Shown here: positions 10,640 through 23,555 of the stretch, in pieces
Numbering within the stretch: position 1 is the stretch's first letter
Layout: every line of letters begins with the position of its first letter
Assembly (NCBI GenBank): GCA_958299035.1
Contig: CATQJL010000316.1
Location: forward strand, 25,087,676 to 25,151,675
Length of the DNA: 64,000 nucleotides
Reading direction: 5' to 3'
From: Cylicocyclus nassatus
Taxonomy: Eukaryota > Nematoda > Chromadorea > Rhabditida > Strongylidae
Translations under genes and position numbers: made by a program
Notes under the pieces: generated by a model
Databases searched by the model: none
Seen by the model: the letters and a program-made list of their open reading frames with translations, nothing else
What the model was told of the DNA's origin: nothing

Positions 10640-13360
10640 GTAGTTGAATAATATGTACTTTTTTCAAAGCGTTCTTCAAACACTTGAATTCATAGATAAG
10701 AAAGAAGGCGGTAGCTTGTTCAAAATTGAAGTTGCTCGATAAAAAAAAAGATATTGTTGCGTTGTAGTGAAACATTGTACCTGCCAAATCTAAAAGTAGT
10801 CAAATTGAAAAAAGCTCGACGTTCACTAATAGGTCGAAAAGACCAGTATATACTGGGTTTTAACCTACCTCAGCTCGTAGAATTTTGAAGGCCATTAGAA
10901 TGTCTGCTAGAATTCTTCTATAGAAAAGTGTTTTGAGAACTAATTTGTGTATTCTAGTCTTATAATGGGGTAGATCGAGAGGATAATTTGCATTGATAAA
11001 GGCACGATGGAAAACAAATTTGGTAAAGGTTTTCTGTATTTTTTCTAATTTTTCAATGTCTTTTTCAAGGTAGGATTCCATAGATAGCTGCAGTATTAAC
11101 CACTGGAAGAACAAAAGTTTTCTAGATCCTTACAAGTAATTTGGGATCAGTAGATTGAACAGTGCGCATTAGTGCATAGAGTATCCGGGTCGCTCGAGTT
11201 GTAATTTCGTCAGTATGAATAGAATATCTTGGTTTCGAATCAGTATAAATGCCCAGATCTTTGATCAGGAACTTGCATTCGAGATCAAAATTTACTTCCG
11301 GTTTAATGAGCGTTCTTCCAATGGGAATAGTGCAGCTTTTGGAATAGTTTACCTTGATATTCCACATGCTAGTCTAAGCAATCATGTGAGAAATCGAGCT
11401 ACAAAGTGCAATATTAGCGCTAACCTTGTCGTTCTGGTCGTAAGTGATATAGATCTTAACATCGTCAGCATACATGGCAACTCTAATTTTGGGATCAGCG
11501 ATAAGGAACGGAGGTAAGTCAATACTATATACAACGAACAAAACTGGTGATAAGACACTGCCTTGTGGAACACCGGATTTACAGTTTCTTGTTCCAGACA
11601 TTTTGTCAAGAACTCGAACCGAAAATTTCCTCTCGCTAAGATAGGATTGGAGCCATCTTAACTGCGAATCTCTAATACCTAAACTCTCTAATTTGGCCAA
11701 AAGAAGATCATGATCAACGGTATCGAATGCTTTGCTTAGGTCAAAATAAACAGCATCTATAGACTGATTCAAGCTTAGTGATACTGTCCAATCAAATTGC
11801 CAGTCGAGGAGCTGTGTACCGGTTGATCTACCGCAGGAATCCATGCTGCTGTTCTGAAAGACATTTTATCTTCTCAAGCCATTGCAGCAGATTCCTTGTT
11901 ATAATCTTCTCAAATATTTTGCACGGTGTAGGAAGAATGCTTATTGGCCTATAATCAGAGAGCTGAGGGTTGAGTGAGGTCTTTGGTAATTAACGATGGC
12001 AGATTTTCAAAGGTGAGGTACTTCTGCATCCAGTAATGATAAGTCAAAAATATGTGTTAATAGAAGGGCCAACTCATCAGCGAACATCTTGTGAAAAATA
12101 GCCGGGATTTTATCAGACGTTGCTGACAACGCTGGGCTCACATTCCGCAAAAGCTTGCGTACAACGTAGGGATCTATCTTTGGCGGAGGGCAAGATACCG
12201 AAGATATGTTGAACAATGTAGGAGAGATAGGGGAAGGATCAGAAAATGCAGTAGCAAAATGGTCTGCGAGAGCTTCAGCTTTAGAAATAGGAGTATGATA
12301 AATATTTCCGTATTTATCTTGTAGGGGACCAAAGAATTTGTTTTTTTCAAGTGCTTTCTCAGATATGTCCAAAGGTTGCGATTATAGCTTTTTTGGCCAA
12401 TTTCTTCTCCTTTTGTTTCAAAAAGCGCTTCAAATGAAGCGACAGTTCTTTGGAAACATGCTTGTATTGTAAATCGTTCAGAGGATTCTGAAGATTCAGG
12501 CACAATCTCATTCGCTGAAGCCAGAGGTTTTGTATATGTTTTGGGTATTTCAAAAAAGGTGGGCTAATTTGCTTGAAGGGAACATAACGTGAAATCAGGT
12601 CTTAGATTATACGGAGAAAACTATCGTAGACTTCATCTATATCGGAATACCCGTCAAATACAGCCAGTTAATGCTGGACAAGATGTTTTTTTTATGGAAG
12701 ACGGCATTAGAGTGGCCACGTACTGACGAATGTTCAGAGATATCACAAAGACCAGAGGTAGACAAGGCTATTTGAAAAGATAAAATATTGTGATCTGCAT
12801 TGCCTAAGGGGGGAAGTATCTGGATTTTGGAGACGATATTACATCTTGTAAAAATAAGATCCAAAATTGACGCATTCCTGGTGGGGGTTTTGACAACTTG
12901 TGAGAGCCCCAGACATTCAAAAAGTGATACAAAACGGGAAGAGGAGGATGAAATTGCCTTCATCTTGGACCAGTCCACATCACTGAGATTAAAATCTCCC
13001 AAAAGAAGAGTGTTTTTTGTAGATGTGCCAGATATTCTAGGGTGCCAATAAGCTCTTTTTCTTGAGAGGATGTTTGGTCGATATAAGAGTACAAATCTTA
13101 TACTTTTAACAGGATTGACGAATAGATCGAAAACCAGTAGGTCAGTGAGTAAAGAACGCTTTTAATCAATGTTGCGAAAAGCTAGATCGTATCCAATGAG
13201 TAAGCATACTCCACCGCCCCTTTTGTATTTGCGATCAAAACGTAAAAGGTTGTATGGAAGACCACCTTAAACTTCGTTATCGGATATATTACCATTGAGC
13301 CAGGATTCAGTGACAAAAACAAGTGCAGGTTTATGGAGATGGATAAAATGACTAAAACAA
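10640..13360 (-). pseudogene. CR1-like LINE ORF2 (endonuclease plus reverse transcriptase)
   Basis: Read on the minus strand the domains are in order. The endonuclease begins near 13350 with VFVTESWLNG and GGGVCLLIG. It continues with LLLGDFNLSDVDWS at about 13000 and ends around GNADHN. A linker follows with YPKHIQNLWLQRMRL. The reverse transcriptase at 11844-11374 has YFDLSKAFDTVDHDLLLAKL (block A), GVPQGSVLSPVLF and MYADDVKIY (the catalytic YADD). The C-terminal part has LEKIQKTFTKFVF and RRILADILMAFK, then weaker similarity to about 10640. All parts are split by shifts and stops, so it is dead. The N-terminal endonuclease and ORF1 before 13360 are missing (5' truncation). Confidence 0.85.
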
Positions 13361-13364
13361 AACT

Positions 13365-13475
13365 TGTGAATAACTAATAAAACTTATAATTTATTTCCAT
13401 ATTTTCTACAAACTCATAATCCCGTGATTCGGCGGAATCACATTATCATCATTCAGGTTTCCCCCTCTATTAGAT
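13365..13475. repeat. Right arm, outer part, of the disrupted inverted-repeat element
   Basis: The inverted complement of 4745-4840 lies here. It shares GTGATTCCGCCGAATCAC in reverse complement, ATTTCCATATTTT, and TGATGAT followed by CCCCCTC. It continues the right arm interrupted at 8575. Confidence 0.6.
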
Positions 13476-13700
13476 TTTTATGAATCTTAAGAAATATAGC
13501 ATAACCTGCAAATAAACTTAAGTCATTTGCATAGATTCATTAGTCACATTGACAGTGTTCAAAAGTTTCCCCGAATCATTCCTAAGTGGCATTCCCTCCC
13601 CCTACTTAGGACTGAAATCCTCGGTCCGTACTTGCCGTCAGAGTAGCCTTTATGCGGACTATGCTATGCAATTTGTGCCAAGATCATACATTACCGAAGA

Positions 13701-13991
13701 ATGAATCTAATAAAAAATTTGGAATCTTTGCTGCAAGCACACGCATTCGGATTAAATATTTCGCAGTACAAAGGAGATAAATTGGTTGTGAAGAAGCACA
13801 TAGGAGAATACAAAAAAAAATCTCAGATTCATATAATTCCTGCACTCATCACCCTTTATTGGCCTGAATTCTCAAGGAAGAAACGAAAACAATACGTTGC
13901 CTATTCCCTTGGTTTGGAATCTTCTGCAAACATGGAAATAATAATAGAAGTTTTATTATTATTTCCATATTTCCAGAAAACATGGAAATAA
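13701..13991 (+). CDS. Unrecognised 96-codon frame
   Basis: The predicted product begins MNLIKNLESLLQAHAFGLNI and contains the basic, aromatic stretch YWPEFSRKKRKQYVAYSLG. Base use is more coding-like than its surroundings, but no family is recognised and no splice context is obvious. The 3' end runs through a short hairpin (13932-13968) that is probably repetitive. It could be an exon remnant of a host gene or of an old transposon, or chance. Confidence 0.2.
   Translation: MNLIKNLESLLQAHAFGLNISQYKGDKLVVKKHIGEYKKKSQIHIIPALITLYWPEFSRKKRKQYVAYSLGLESSANMEIIIEVLLLFPYFQKTWK
13932..13968. repeat. Short AT-rich hairpin
   Basis: ATGGAAATAATAAT at 13932 is complementary to ATTATTATTTCCAT ending at 13968, with a loop of about 9 bases. 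A further ATGGAAATAATA copy follows at about 13981. Confidence 0.65.
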
Positions 13992-16392
13992 TATTAAAAC
14001 TGGCCCGGATAGATAGTAGATTGTTCAATTAGGGGGGGGGGGGAGGCATTTCCTTTTGATTATTAAAGTTCTTGCATGAGCGAGGCCTGGGGCGGTCCCG
14101 GTCCGCTCGCTTGACGTCACAAAAAGCCGAGACACTTATATTCGGGGCGCGGGCCACGGAGGTAACTTGAAATTGGAAATTTGCGATTTTACAGGGGATT
14201 TCTAAGCGCACAGCACCTTCGGGGCAATTAGTACGCAGCCAATCCAGCCCTTTGCTAACACGCACTCCCGCTAATTTTGAAAATATGCTCTCAGTCCCAG
14301 CGCAGTGTTTTGTAATTACGCTGTGTGTATCGTACCTGTTGTTTTCCTCTTGGTGGCTTTTTCGTCAAGGGATGCGGTTTGGCTCTGTGAAGTGTCGGTT
14401 GCGATGGTTTGGCATTGCACCGTGCCTCTCATAGGGGGAGCTGAAAATCCATTTACAAAGGTGGATTATCGATCTATATGTAAGCTTAAATTATATGCCA
14501 TGTGTCTAGGCTTCCGCCGATCTTCATTTCTCAACTGTCTGTTTTACAAGGAACACCCCTGTGCACTCCAAGGGAAATGATCTATCCTTATCCCCATCCT
14601 CCGAATTCACTTATTATTTTCACTCTGTTCCTTTTCTAAGTTGTTGAATGTTCATTCCTGCCTCATATCTTCTGTGTCCTTCTTAACTGTCTCTAATTAA
14701 TCCCATGTTGCATTTGCTGTTATAGCACCTCATCTTATAGAATTGTAAAATTTGAATTGTAAAATTAAAAAATGTATAATTTTTTGTTTTACTTCATTTG
14801 GATCTCTCTCAATCTTTTTTTCACTGCAAAAAAAACGAATGCATCTGTTATCATCGTACTTTTTTCAACTCATTCATTACCAGTACTTGTATCTGTTACT
14901 TTATTTTAGTACGAATAAATACTATTATAATTAGTAATTTTCGTTGTTTTTTTTAAACGCTAGTGTAAAGATTGAGTTGGGAGGTAGTTTGGGTGGGGCT
15001 AAGAGACTAAAATTGAGCTTTGTAGCTTAATTAGAGATAGTTACAGTATGTTGTCTAGCTCAATTTGGGGCTAGCTACAGTATGCCAGGTGTGAAAATGC
15101 AAGGCTTCCAGGGCATGCCAGGTTTCCGAGGCGAATTAGGCTTTCGGGGACTTTCGGTGCACAAAGTTCGGTAATTTCTGGAACACGAGTTTCTTACTGC
15201 CGTTGGGTAGAGCCCGGATGGTAAAATTAGCCCACCGGATGGATCCGGTCGCTGTCTGAGTTAGTTTGGCTTTTTGTCGATACTTCGCATCAACGAAATT
15301 AGTTGTGTGGTTTTCTTTTCGCGATACATTCAGCAATGTTTTACTCGCGAAAAAGCAACATCACTACTGCTTTCGTATCCCATATTCATTTTTAGAGTTT
15401 AGTAAGTGATTCTTAGCAAATTCATATCTACTTTGTTAGATCCACCGCTTTAGTATTTAGCTCACTTTCGTTCTTCTCACTCTATTCCGATTTTCACTTT
15501 GCATCCTTCTAGTAGAATCAATAGTAAAATCGTATTATTCCTCATCAGTCATAAGCAACCCACATTTGATACAGATTGCCGCAAGGGAAAGTTATCAAAA
15601 TGCTCTAACGAATCGAAAAGAGATGTTTATCCAAACTCGTCTTCAAATGCTGATATCAAATCTGCTTTCCTTTTCCGCAAAAGTATTTATAAGACTTACG
15701 AGCGCTTTCATGTCCGCATCTACGACTATCAAGTGGCATGAAATCAGCGAAAAGCTGCGCAGAGCGCCTGAGGGGTAATCAATTTTGTATTGAGCATTAC
15801 TTCAAAACAATGATTCAGCTTGAAGATTCGTGTCTGTACAGTTTTTCGCTGACTTTATGCCACCTGAACATTGACTTAAACTTTGACTTTTTCCAAAAAG
15901 TTCCTCCGTACACAAAAGAAAAGCAAATTTAAGACCGGTTTTCGAACTTGCTTCACATATATACATTCTTTTCCTTTGCCAGCCTTTCTTCTTAAGTTAA
16001 AAAGGCGCACAAGCCTTGTGTACCTATTCGTAATGTGCATTTTGGCGCCAGTTTCTAGCTATCGTTCTTTTACGATAGTGATACTTTCTAACACCAAAAC
16101 TGTAAAGAGATAGGATATGTAGACAGCGTGAGATAGATATCTGAAACTTTAGGCTTTGGACTGTCTTTCAAGCTGCGATCCCTTTTTCGGCGGAAATGTT
16201 GATGCAGGCATTAGGATAAAAATACTCCTAGGATTTTGGCAACTAATCGCATAGCTCATCCTTCACTCACTAAATTCCAAAGATACAATACACCGAACGG
16301 CTGGTTGTCAATGAAGAGGAAAAACGCAAACTCTAAAACAAACAGTGTTTGTCGGATCCGTTCTGAAATTTGTATACAGATAGCCAGTAATT
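13992..16392. other. Largely unassigned 2.4 kb, with a GC-rich patch
   Basis: It includes a 12-G run at about 14032 and a GC-rich patch at 14090-14260 with TGACGTCA. The patch ends with TACGCAGCCAATCCAG, and a similar TACGCAGCCAAATCCAG occurs in the tandem repeat at 56.4 kb. Frames of 60-90 codons (for example 14305-14580, 15136-15336 and 15499-15741) resemble no family. A collagen-like micro-ORF is listed separately. Confidence 0.4.
15082..15174 (+). CDS. Collagen-like Gly-X-Y micro-ORF
   Basis: A 30-codon frame from ATG to TAA contains six consecutive Gly-X-Y triplets: GFQ GMP GFR GEL GFR GLS. Gly-X-Y runs are typical of collagens, a large family in nematode cuticle. The run is too short to form a stable triple helix and neither side continues the pattern. 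It may be a fragment of a collagen gene or a chance product of a short GGCTTYCRRGGC repeat. Confidence 0.2.
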   Translation: MPGVKMQGFQGMPGFRGELGFRGLSVHKVR

Positions 16393-16580
16393 TCCGGTAC
16401 TACAGTGCAACATTGGCATGAAAAAGACTACATGTGCGTGCTTGATCTTTTTTCAGCCGTAATTCTCTGTACTGCAATGCAACATTGGCAATTTAAAAAA
16501 ATCACTTTGCATGCACTTGATCTTTTCTTGAAGGTCTTCGATTTCTTATTCTACAGTGCGGCATTGGCGATATAGATACA
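16393..16580. repeat. Degenerate tandem repeat, about 80 bp unit
   Basis: Three successive units carry TACAGTGCAACATTGGC, TACTGCAATGCAACATTGGC and TACAGTGCGGCATTGGC. The first two are followed by CTTGATCTTTT at similar distance. The array abuts the left end of the giant inverted repeat. Confidence 0.6.
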
Positions 16581-18651
16581 ATACCACTGCAGCGCACTCT
16601 GGCGCACTCTGCTGGAAAGCGGCATTTTTTGACGAATTATCAGCGGTATTGTATGCCAATTTTTCTTGACTTTTAGCCATTCTATATGCCGCAAGCTCAC
16701 TCACTCACTTTATGCAGTGTTGAAAAGTACACATGAACTACTTGGAGCTCACAGACCAAAGTTGGGCTTTTCGGACTCAAAGCTACCGCATTCGTTACTG
16801 CGTCACTGAACCTGATCAATTCATTTTGGAAAACACTACTTCAAAGTACAAACCTTGATTGTTACTCATCGATTTATCTCAAATTTTTCCAAGGGTATGT
16901 GCATTGATATTTATTAGAGCAAGCAAAGACGTCTTAGCAGTGCATAAAGCTGCTTTTTGCTAGTCTCTTTGATACGAAGTCGTGTATGTATAGATCCACA
17001 ATGTTGCAATTTGAATCAAAACTGGTACAGATTATCAAGCAAGCGCTTTGGCCACAAGGTTGCCAGTTGTTTTGCACAGCACATGATGGCGCTCCCTGGT
17101 CTTCCTAGTGCAGGTAAGTTTATCGGTGCAAGAAATGGACGACGAAAACTATAAAAATATGCAACTTTCCCATTAGTTGTTCACATGTTTTACCTTGCAA
17201 AAGCCAGTGAGTGCAAAAACGTAGTGGCTAGAACTGCTCGAGGCCGTAATTGGAGGTAGTTTCTAGCGATTGCGAAAAGGTAACTCTTGTTAAGGAAAGT
17301 TTGCTATTTTGAAGGATGGATTAAGTTTGTTGAAGCATACCTCCCATGCTTCCAGCTGCAATGATGTAACTAGGAACTAGAGTGAAATGGAGGTTACCTT
17401 CTGCCTGGATCTAATTCATCAAAGTTTATGTCACGAATTTAGATGCATGTCTCAGCAAAACAAGCACTGAACAGCTAACAGCTCGGCAAGAGGAGGCTTT
17501 TTTATATTTTTTTTCTAAAACCGAAGTCCCCATGGACTTTGCCGCAAAAGTACGACATCACCTATGATGCGACCATGAATGAATCAGACACAAATAACGA
17601 GAAATGATGAAAAAAAAAACATAAAAACAACACTGAACAGATGAAAAAGAAATAAAAAAGTGTATTCTCCGAACTGGCGGCATGCTGTGTCTGGCGCGCA
17701 CCCTTGCGCGCTTGGAGCCTGCTTGCCACCGTCATAATATTTGAAGGGCTGTAACTATGCGAGAAGGTAGAGTTTCTGATATAGGAAAAGCTATGTTAAA
17801 CTTGTAAAAAAATTATGGAGAGGAAGGGAATTTATGGCTTTTTTCTTTCAGCCACTTCAGTTGGCTGGAAAGCTACCTAACTCCGGAAAAAAATTTGCCA
17901 CGCCTTCAGTTCACATAACTTTTTTATAATTTTTCATACATAACCTAACTCTCTAAAGCCCATCTACACTCCAATTTCAATGTAATTTCATTTTTTCTTC
18001 GCTGTAAAGAAAGCATTTGCTTACCTCCGGGGCAGGTTTTGAATTCGTGCGCTCAACCCGCTTGACTTTTGAAACGGGAATTTTTTGATTCTTGCATTAA
18101 TAGGATCGATAAGGCAGGAATGACAATCTGCTGCTCTATAAAAGAAGAAGAGTGACATAGAAGGGAGAATGTGGTTATGGGGGAACATAAACCCCCAAAG
18201 ATACCCGGCTTGCCCCGTAAGCTACCTATGCGAGCCCGGACTGAAGTATTAAGTGGTCCCCAAATAAAGTCCTTTCTCAAAGAAAACAAGCTATTGTTGT
18301 TTTCCTAGCTGATTTGAAGTATCGTTCGATAGAGCGAAGCAAGCTCTACAAAATGGCCCTACTTTTCTTTCTTTTCTAAAATTCTACGGGTTTTAAACTT
18401 GGTAATTATACAGTACACACCCAGTAACACTCAAATGTCCTTACTAGACGCATTTGTGTCAGTCAGCAAGATGAAGTAAATTTGGAACGTGGCATGACGT
18501 CGTTGAGGCAAATCGCCTTTCTTTATATCCAAATGTATCAGCAGCTTAGGTTACATCACATTGTTTGTAGAAAATCGATTTTAGAACTTTACAGACCTTC
18601 GAACGTGTACTTGTAGCTTTGCTACTTGTTAAGGCAGAAAGTTGCTTTGTG

Positions 18652-19366
18652 AATGTGCCTCAAAGAAATGACATTCGTTTGATGAATTCCGAAGAAGAGT
18701 TATTCAAAGTGTATCAAAAAGGTGTGCACTCTGTTTGGTCGGTAAAAACTCTCTAATTTCACGTCTCCTGCAGGTACGAGGTAGAGCGAAGTTCAATTTA
18801 GATCTACAGTATGGAGCGAATCACCAAACACTCTTCATTGCTGTAGGATTACGCTATGGACTTTCAGCATACAATGTCACTATGGAGTAGGCCATTTGAT
18901 GGAATATTCTCAAAAATAGCTGAAAGTTAGTGTAGCAAGGTTTTCAGGAGCACTGATTTCACAGCATAACATTTCACCAGATTCTAGAGTTCTCTTGACA
19001 GCCTAGTCAAATTTCTGACGAACGTTGAAGAAACAGCTGCAGCCCTAAGTCTGAAATAACTTGTGAAAGAAGCATTATACTAAAGTGCAAATTTCGTACT
19101 TGAAATCAACGACTTGGATTGCCCAATTCAAGAGTTTCTGGCTTTTTTGGCTTTCTTCTGAGGCAAAATGCCGCTTTCAACGGCTTAAAATCCTCCTCGA
19201 ACTTCCTACTGTAGTCCTATAGTAATGAAAAGAGATTTATAATTCGCTCCATGCTGGCAATCCAAGACCTCGCTCTATAGCATGGTGCCTCAAGCTCGAC
19301 AAAAGACTTGAGAGCAAGAGAGTCATTACCAATCAAACAGTGTCCACATCTTTCTGAGGCACCCTG
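18652..19366. mobile_element. Foldback element with mariner-like GGTGCCTCAGAAAG ends (left arm copy)
   Basis: The right end reads CTTTCTGAGGCACCCTG. The left end has TGTGCCTCAAAGAAATG. Arms share GGAGCGAAT and GGTAATGACTCTC-type blocks in inverted orientation (for example 18810 against 19245). CAGGGTG-type termini are usual for mariner-group elements. The same family occurs at 22887-23555 and in the right arm. Confidence 0.55.
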
Positions 19367-22029
19367 TATATCAGATTGGTGCAGGTAATGAGCGTTACTT
19401 ATCCTGCCGCGGCAGAGAATATATAAAAATTCATGGCGCATATCATTTGATATAGGAAAAAAGCAAACTAACAAGATGGCATTTGGACATTTGCAAAAAG
19501 TTCGGCACACTTCAAAGTTCGAAAAAGCTCAAAAAAATTAAAATTAATAAAAACTTTCGAATTACAAAAATCGGATTATTGTCCAAAAAATTCTACAAAA
19601 TCCTACAATATCGTACGCTCGCTCAAGAAAATTACTTATCACACATCAGCTATATACACTCGCTGTATTTTTTCCATGGTTAGAAGTTGGAATATGAAGG
19701 TTAGTATGCTTTAGCAAAAACATTACCGGGTTCTGACACAAATAATTCTATACTACAAGCCTTTGCAAGAATAACAATTTCATTTCCTCGAAGCACTAGT
19801 CGTTAAGAAATGTCATCAACTTGAAAACCCGAGAAAAGCAACATTTACTTTTTCAGCCCATTTTAATTTGCTGCTTTTCAGCCATTAAAAAATACGGCAT
19901 GTGTACATGTGAGTTTTTGATGTGGGTATCATATGCTGCACAGTTAGACATTCGCAAAAATTTTTCAAAAGCGGTGCTCTATTCTTCAGGTATTCGAAAA
20001 AATTTTGGGTTCTCATCCAAACTCATGGAGAACGGATTTCTACAATTGTTAGAATGCGATCTTGTAGACCTTGCTTTGCTTTATCGAATGCTATGTCCCA
20101 TGCATTTCTATATCTTCTTCTGCCATGGCAGAGTAAGACACTCCTACTATTGTACAAACGTATAACCCAGATTACGATTTACCTCATACTACTTCAACAC
20201 TAAATCTTTCTCAGAGTACAATTTACCGTGAAAACTTACTTCAGAGCGCATTTGTGAGTACGGGTAGTATCTGGTAGTAATGAGTGCTAGCACTACCCTA
20301 AAACAAATCCTACTCGACGGTATCAATGGTGAACAATCTGCTTCCAAACTTTATGTACTGAATTTTGCAATGTTAACATGAGATCTTGTGAAGCTTGTTT
20401 TGCTCTGTCGAACATTGTGTTTCCTCAACCTTATATCTATGTTGAAGCGCTGGCAAGTATAACATGCATTGTTTGCAAACAACGCAATAATTTAGAATAA
20501 AATATATAGTGAAAACCACAAAAATTACGGATGGAAAGAGTTGATTGTAAAAAAAACTAACATCGCTAATGTTCAAACTAAGATTTCGACGACGAGGCTA
20601 GGAAGTGAAGATAGAATCAGAAAAATGGAGATAAAAGCCTGCAACGGCTATGCAGTTTACCTTAATGAGCGATGAGCTTTGGAGCTAGTTTTACTATTTG
20701 AAATTGAACCAAGAGAAGAGGCAACAAACCATGTTCGCTTCTGCATTGGAAAGTAGGCGATGACGGCGGAAATCTATGGCAAGAACCTCAAAACTTGCTT
20801 ATTCTTATGCGCTTTACCACAGTTATCTCCATTGTACCACTGGACAATAAACTACTTGTACCGTACCACATAATTTTCCGACTTTCTTCTCTCTTGTGTT
20901 TCAACATTTAACACATTTGAAACAAATTGATATCATTGCCTTTGAAGCATTCTTGTTTATCTTATCTTCTCAGCTTACCATTTTGTAAGTGTGCAGCAGT
21001 TCATCTTTGTTTTCGTGGGACCGAATTAGAATTAAAGGTGACAATTCAAATAGCTATGCTATTCGCATAACTCAAAATTTGAAGCTTTCATTGTATAAAG
21101 TTGTACCTTATGTATTTCCTTTTCAGTTTGTTCTTCAATTGCAGTTTTTTCTGCTTTCAAAGAATGATCATAGCATATTTCGCATCTTCTCTCTGTGAAT
21201 GCAATTTTTGAGTATATGTGCAATTTTTGGGCACCCTCTCTCTGACCTTTCACCCTTGCTAAAGCGAATGATCAACTTACGAGTATGACAGGCGCTTGTT
21301 CAGATGCGCGCACGGCATAATGGACAACCTAGCATCGTTTTTAGGGAAAAAATGAGGTTTTGTGTTCAGTATCACAAGTGTGCACATTTATTGATATCGG
21401 TCACTCTATTGATGTTGCCAGTTTCGATTGTTGTACAGGAAGTGATTTTCAACCTGTATTCAAACTTTGGAGTATAATCCACAAAGATCACGTGCGGTTA
21501 TTGAGCTTACGCTGTTACTTGGTCATTGTATGACGCCGTTCAATGTATTGATTCACAGCGTGTGAAATGTAGAGATAGAGCTGAGCTACGGGAAGTAATC
21601 GCAGGAGTCTAGAGAGCAATCTTATCAACTTTATCTCAACTTACCACCTCGTGAGGAAACAGTTGATATATATTTTTGAGCGACTGAATAAAGAATTGAG
21701 TAAAGGTGACACTTTAGTCAAATATGCTAGATGCACTAAGAACGCATGTATAAACACCGCAGAGAAGAGCAGCTCAAAAGTCTTCATAATTGTGCTCCTT
21801 TCGCAATGTCTATCCATTTTCAGTATTCTTGATAATCTCCACTAGAAGCATCATAAACAAGGGCATATTTGCTGCATGAGATTCGTTTTCTGACATTTGT
21901 AAGACAACATCACCAGCGTTCAAAATTCACTGGTCGTAATAGGCTATGGCTGACTGATGTGGACAGCTTAAGTAGTAGCTCAAGTATCCCACTACTGGGA
22001 TATAGCAAGTAGTAGTGGGATATGCTACC

Positions 22030-22785
22030 TATAGTTGACAATATGACAGAAATGGCATCAAACCATTTGTGATGAAAAGCTGCTCATACTTTCTGTTCAA
22101 CTTCGGCTGACGCCTAAGAATGTATGCAGCTTGAGGCGCTTGAGCAGCGATTCTCAATTCGTAACTAGCATGATGCACTTGACATTGCAGTCATTGTTGT
22201 AATGTTCTACCTTCCTGTGCTTCCCCAGCAGACTGCTCTCCAGTTTTTTTACAAGCGAAGTGTTCATTAACAAGCTCGCTGAGTTTCCGACCACTTCTCC
22301 TGTGGAAGTTGCGTGGCATGTTAGACATTCAATTTCGGAGACAATTCCAAACTTAGTAGAATCTCCCGTCCTTCCGTAAAGGCAAATGTAGCATTTCATC
22401 GTTATACAATCTATGTCGTGTAAAGTATTACGCACCAGCTGTCACTTTATACAAGTCTAAAAAGCGTGTACTTTTTTTCTAAATGATTGGTAATCATAAT
22501 GATCCTGGAACCAGTTTGGCTATCGTCGCCATTTGTGGCATTTTTTTGAAATGTAAACCTTGACGAGAAGTAGCCACGGACTCTTGTCGTTCACTCTTCC
22601 CACTGATTTTCCTTACCGTTTTTACATGTTCCGCTATTTTTTCCTTTACTGCAAACAAATAAAATGACTCGGCTTTCAAGATAATAATCTTGGAGCTATC
22701 TTTAAGGTACCATTTTACTCGCATCGTACCGTTACTCAACATTAGCTGGATGTTCATGTATGGCAACCAATCATTTCGAGGAACT
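22030..22785 (-). pseudogene. Penelope-like retroelement 3' portion, left arm
   Basis: Mirror of 26526-27280, read on the minus strand. It holds the reverse transcriptase thumb region with LPYMNIQLMLSNGTMRVKWY and SSKIIIL, then a GIY-YIG nuclease region with paired Cys-X2-Cys and KLSELVNEHFACKKLESSLL, then a C-terminal PKLNRKYEQL segment. Frames change several times, so it is dead. The catalytic reverse transcriptase core is absent upstream, fitting 5' truncation. The domain reasoning is given with the right-arm copy. Confidence 0.6.
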
Positions 22786-22886
22786 TACCTCACGAAACAT
22801 ATGTGCTGCGATTGTTGATGCCAAGATTGCCTTGAAACACTTGTTCTTCGAGTTGCGTTAATGTTACTATGCAACAATTATCAATA

Positions 22887-23555
22887 AAGGGTGTCTCAAT
22901 ATGAGTACACACTTTTTGATCGTTAATGACTTCCCTCCCACTGAGCCTTTTCCTTGATCAGCGTTCAGTGGAGGCTTCAGTTTAGATTTAAAATATTAGC
23001 GAATCACCGAACTTCCTTCATTACTGTAAAACTAGGGTAGGAACTTCCAGCATTCAGCGACATTGTAAGGCAGACCGTTTGAGTTTTTCCAAGAAATTCA
23101 AAAAAAAATAAAGAAAGTTGTGTAGTAGTATTTTAGGACATGCTGACTTCATAGAGCAATTGGACAATATTCATGAGCTTTTAAGCGTTTTAAACGGTCT
23201 AATCACATTTCTGAAAAACATTGCAAAAAAGTCGTTGCAACTTACTTGGCATAACTTATGAAAAAAGCCTTAGGTAAAGTACAAATCCCATATTAGTAGT
23301 CAGCAACTCAGATTGGTTTAATGATAGAGTTTTCGGCCCGTTAACTATCTCTCCTGTAGCACACAAATGGCTCAAAATCTTTTTCAAAGTTTCTACCATA
23401 ATCCCCAATGAAGATAGTTGGATGATACTCGTCACAGCGTAAACTCGAATTGAAACCTCCTCTATTGAATGGTACTCAAAGCTAAGGAAAAGACTCGACA
23501 GTGGGAAGAAAGTGATTAACGATTAAAAAGTGTGTTTTTACTTCTGGACATCCTG
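22887..23555. mobile_element. Foldback element spanning the inner breakpoint of the left arm
   Basis: The left end reads AAAGGGTGTCTCAATATGAG and the right end TCTGGACATCCTG. It is the same family as 18652-19366, with related AGCGAATCACCGAAC and CTTCATTACTGTA blocks. The first 130 bp belong to the giant-repeat arm and the rest to the spacer. The inverted-repeat breakpoint therefore falls inside this element. Confidence 0.55.

Larger units (their letters stand above)
16591..23018. repeat. Left arm of the giant inverted repeat (6.4 kb)
   Basis: Each position pairs with 49306-49311 minus that position in the right arm. Reading frames of 114, 97, 93, 90 and 66 codons appear with identical or nearly identical translations on the opposite strand of the right arm, so the arms are almost identical over long stretches. 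Small indels shift the coordinate sum by 1-5 bases. The outer limit is sharp (AGCGCACTCTGGCGCACTCT at 16591). The inner limit is a gradual loss of match near 23018. The arm holds a foldback element (18652-19366) and a Penelope-like remnant (22030-22785). Confidence 0.93.
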
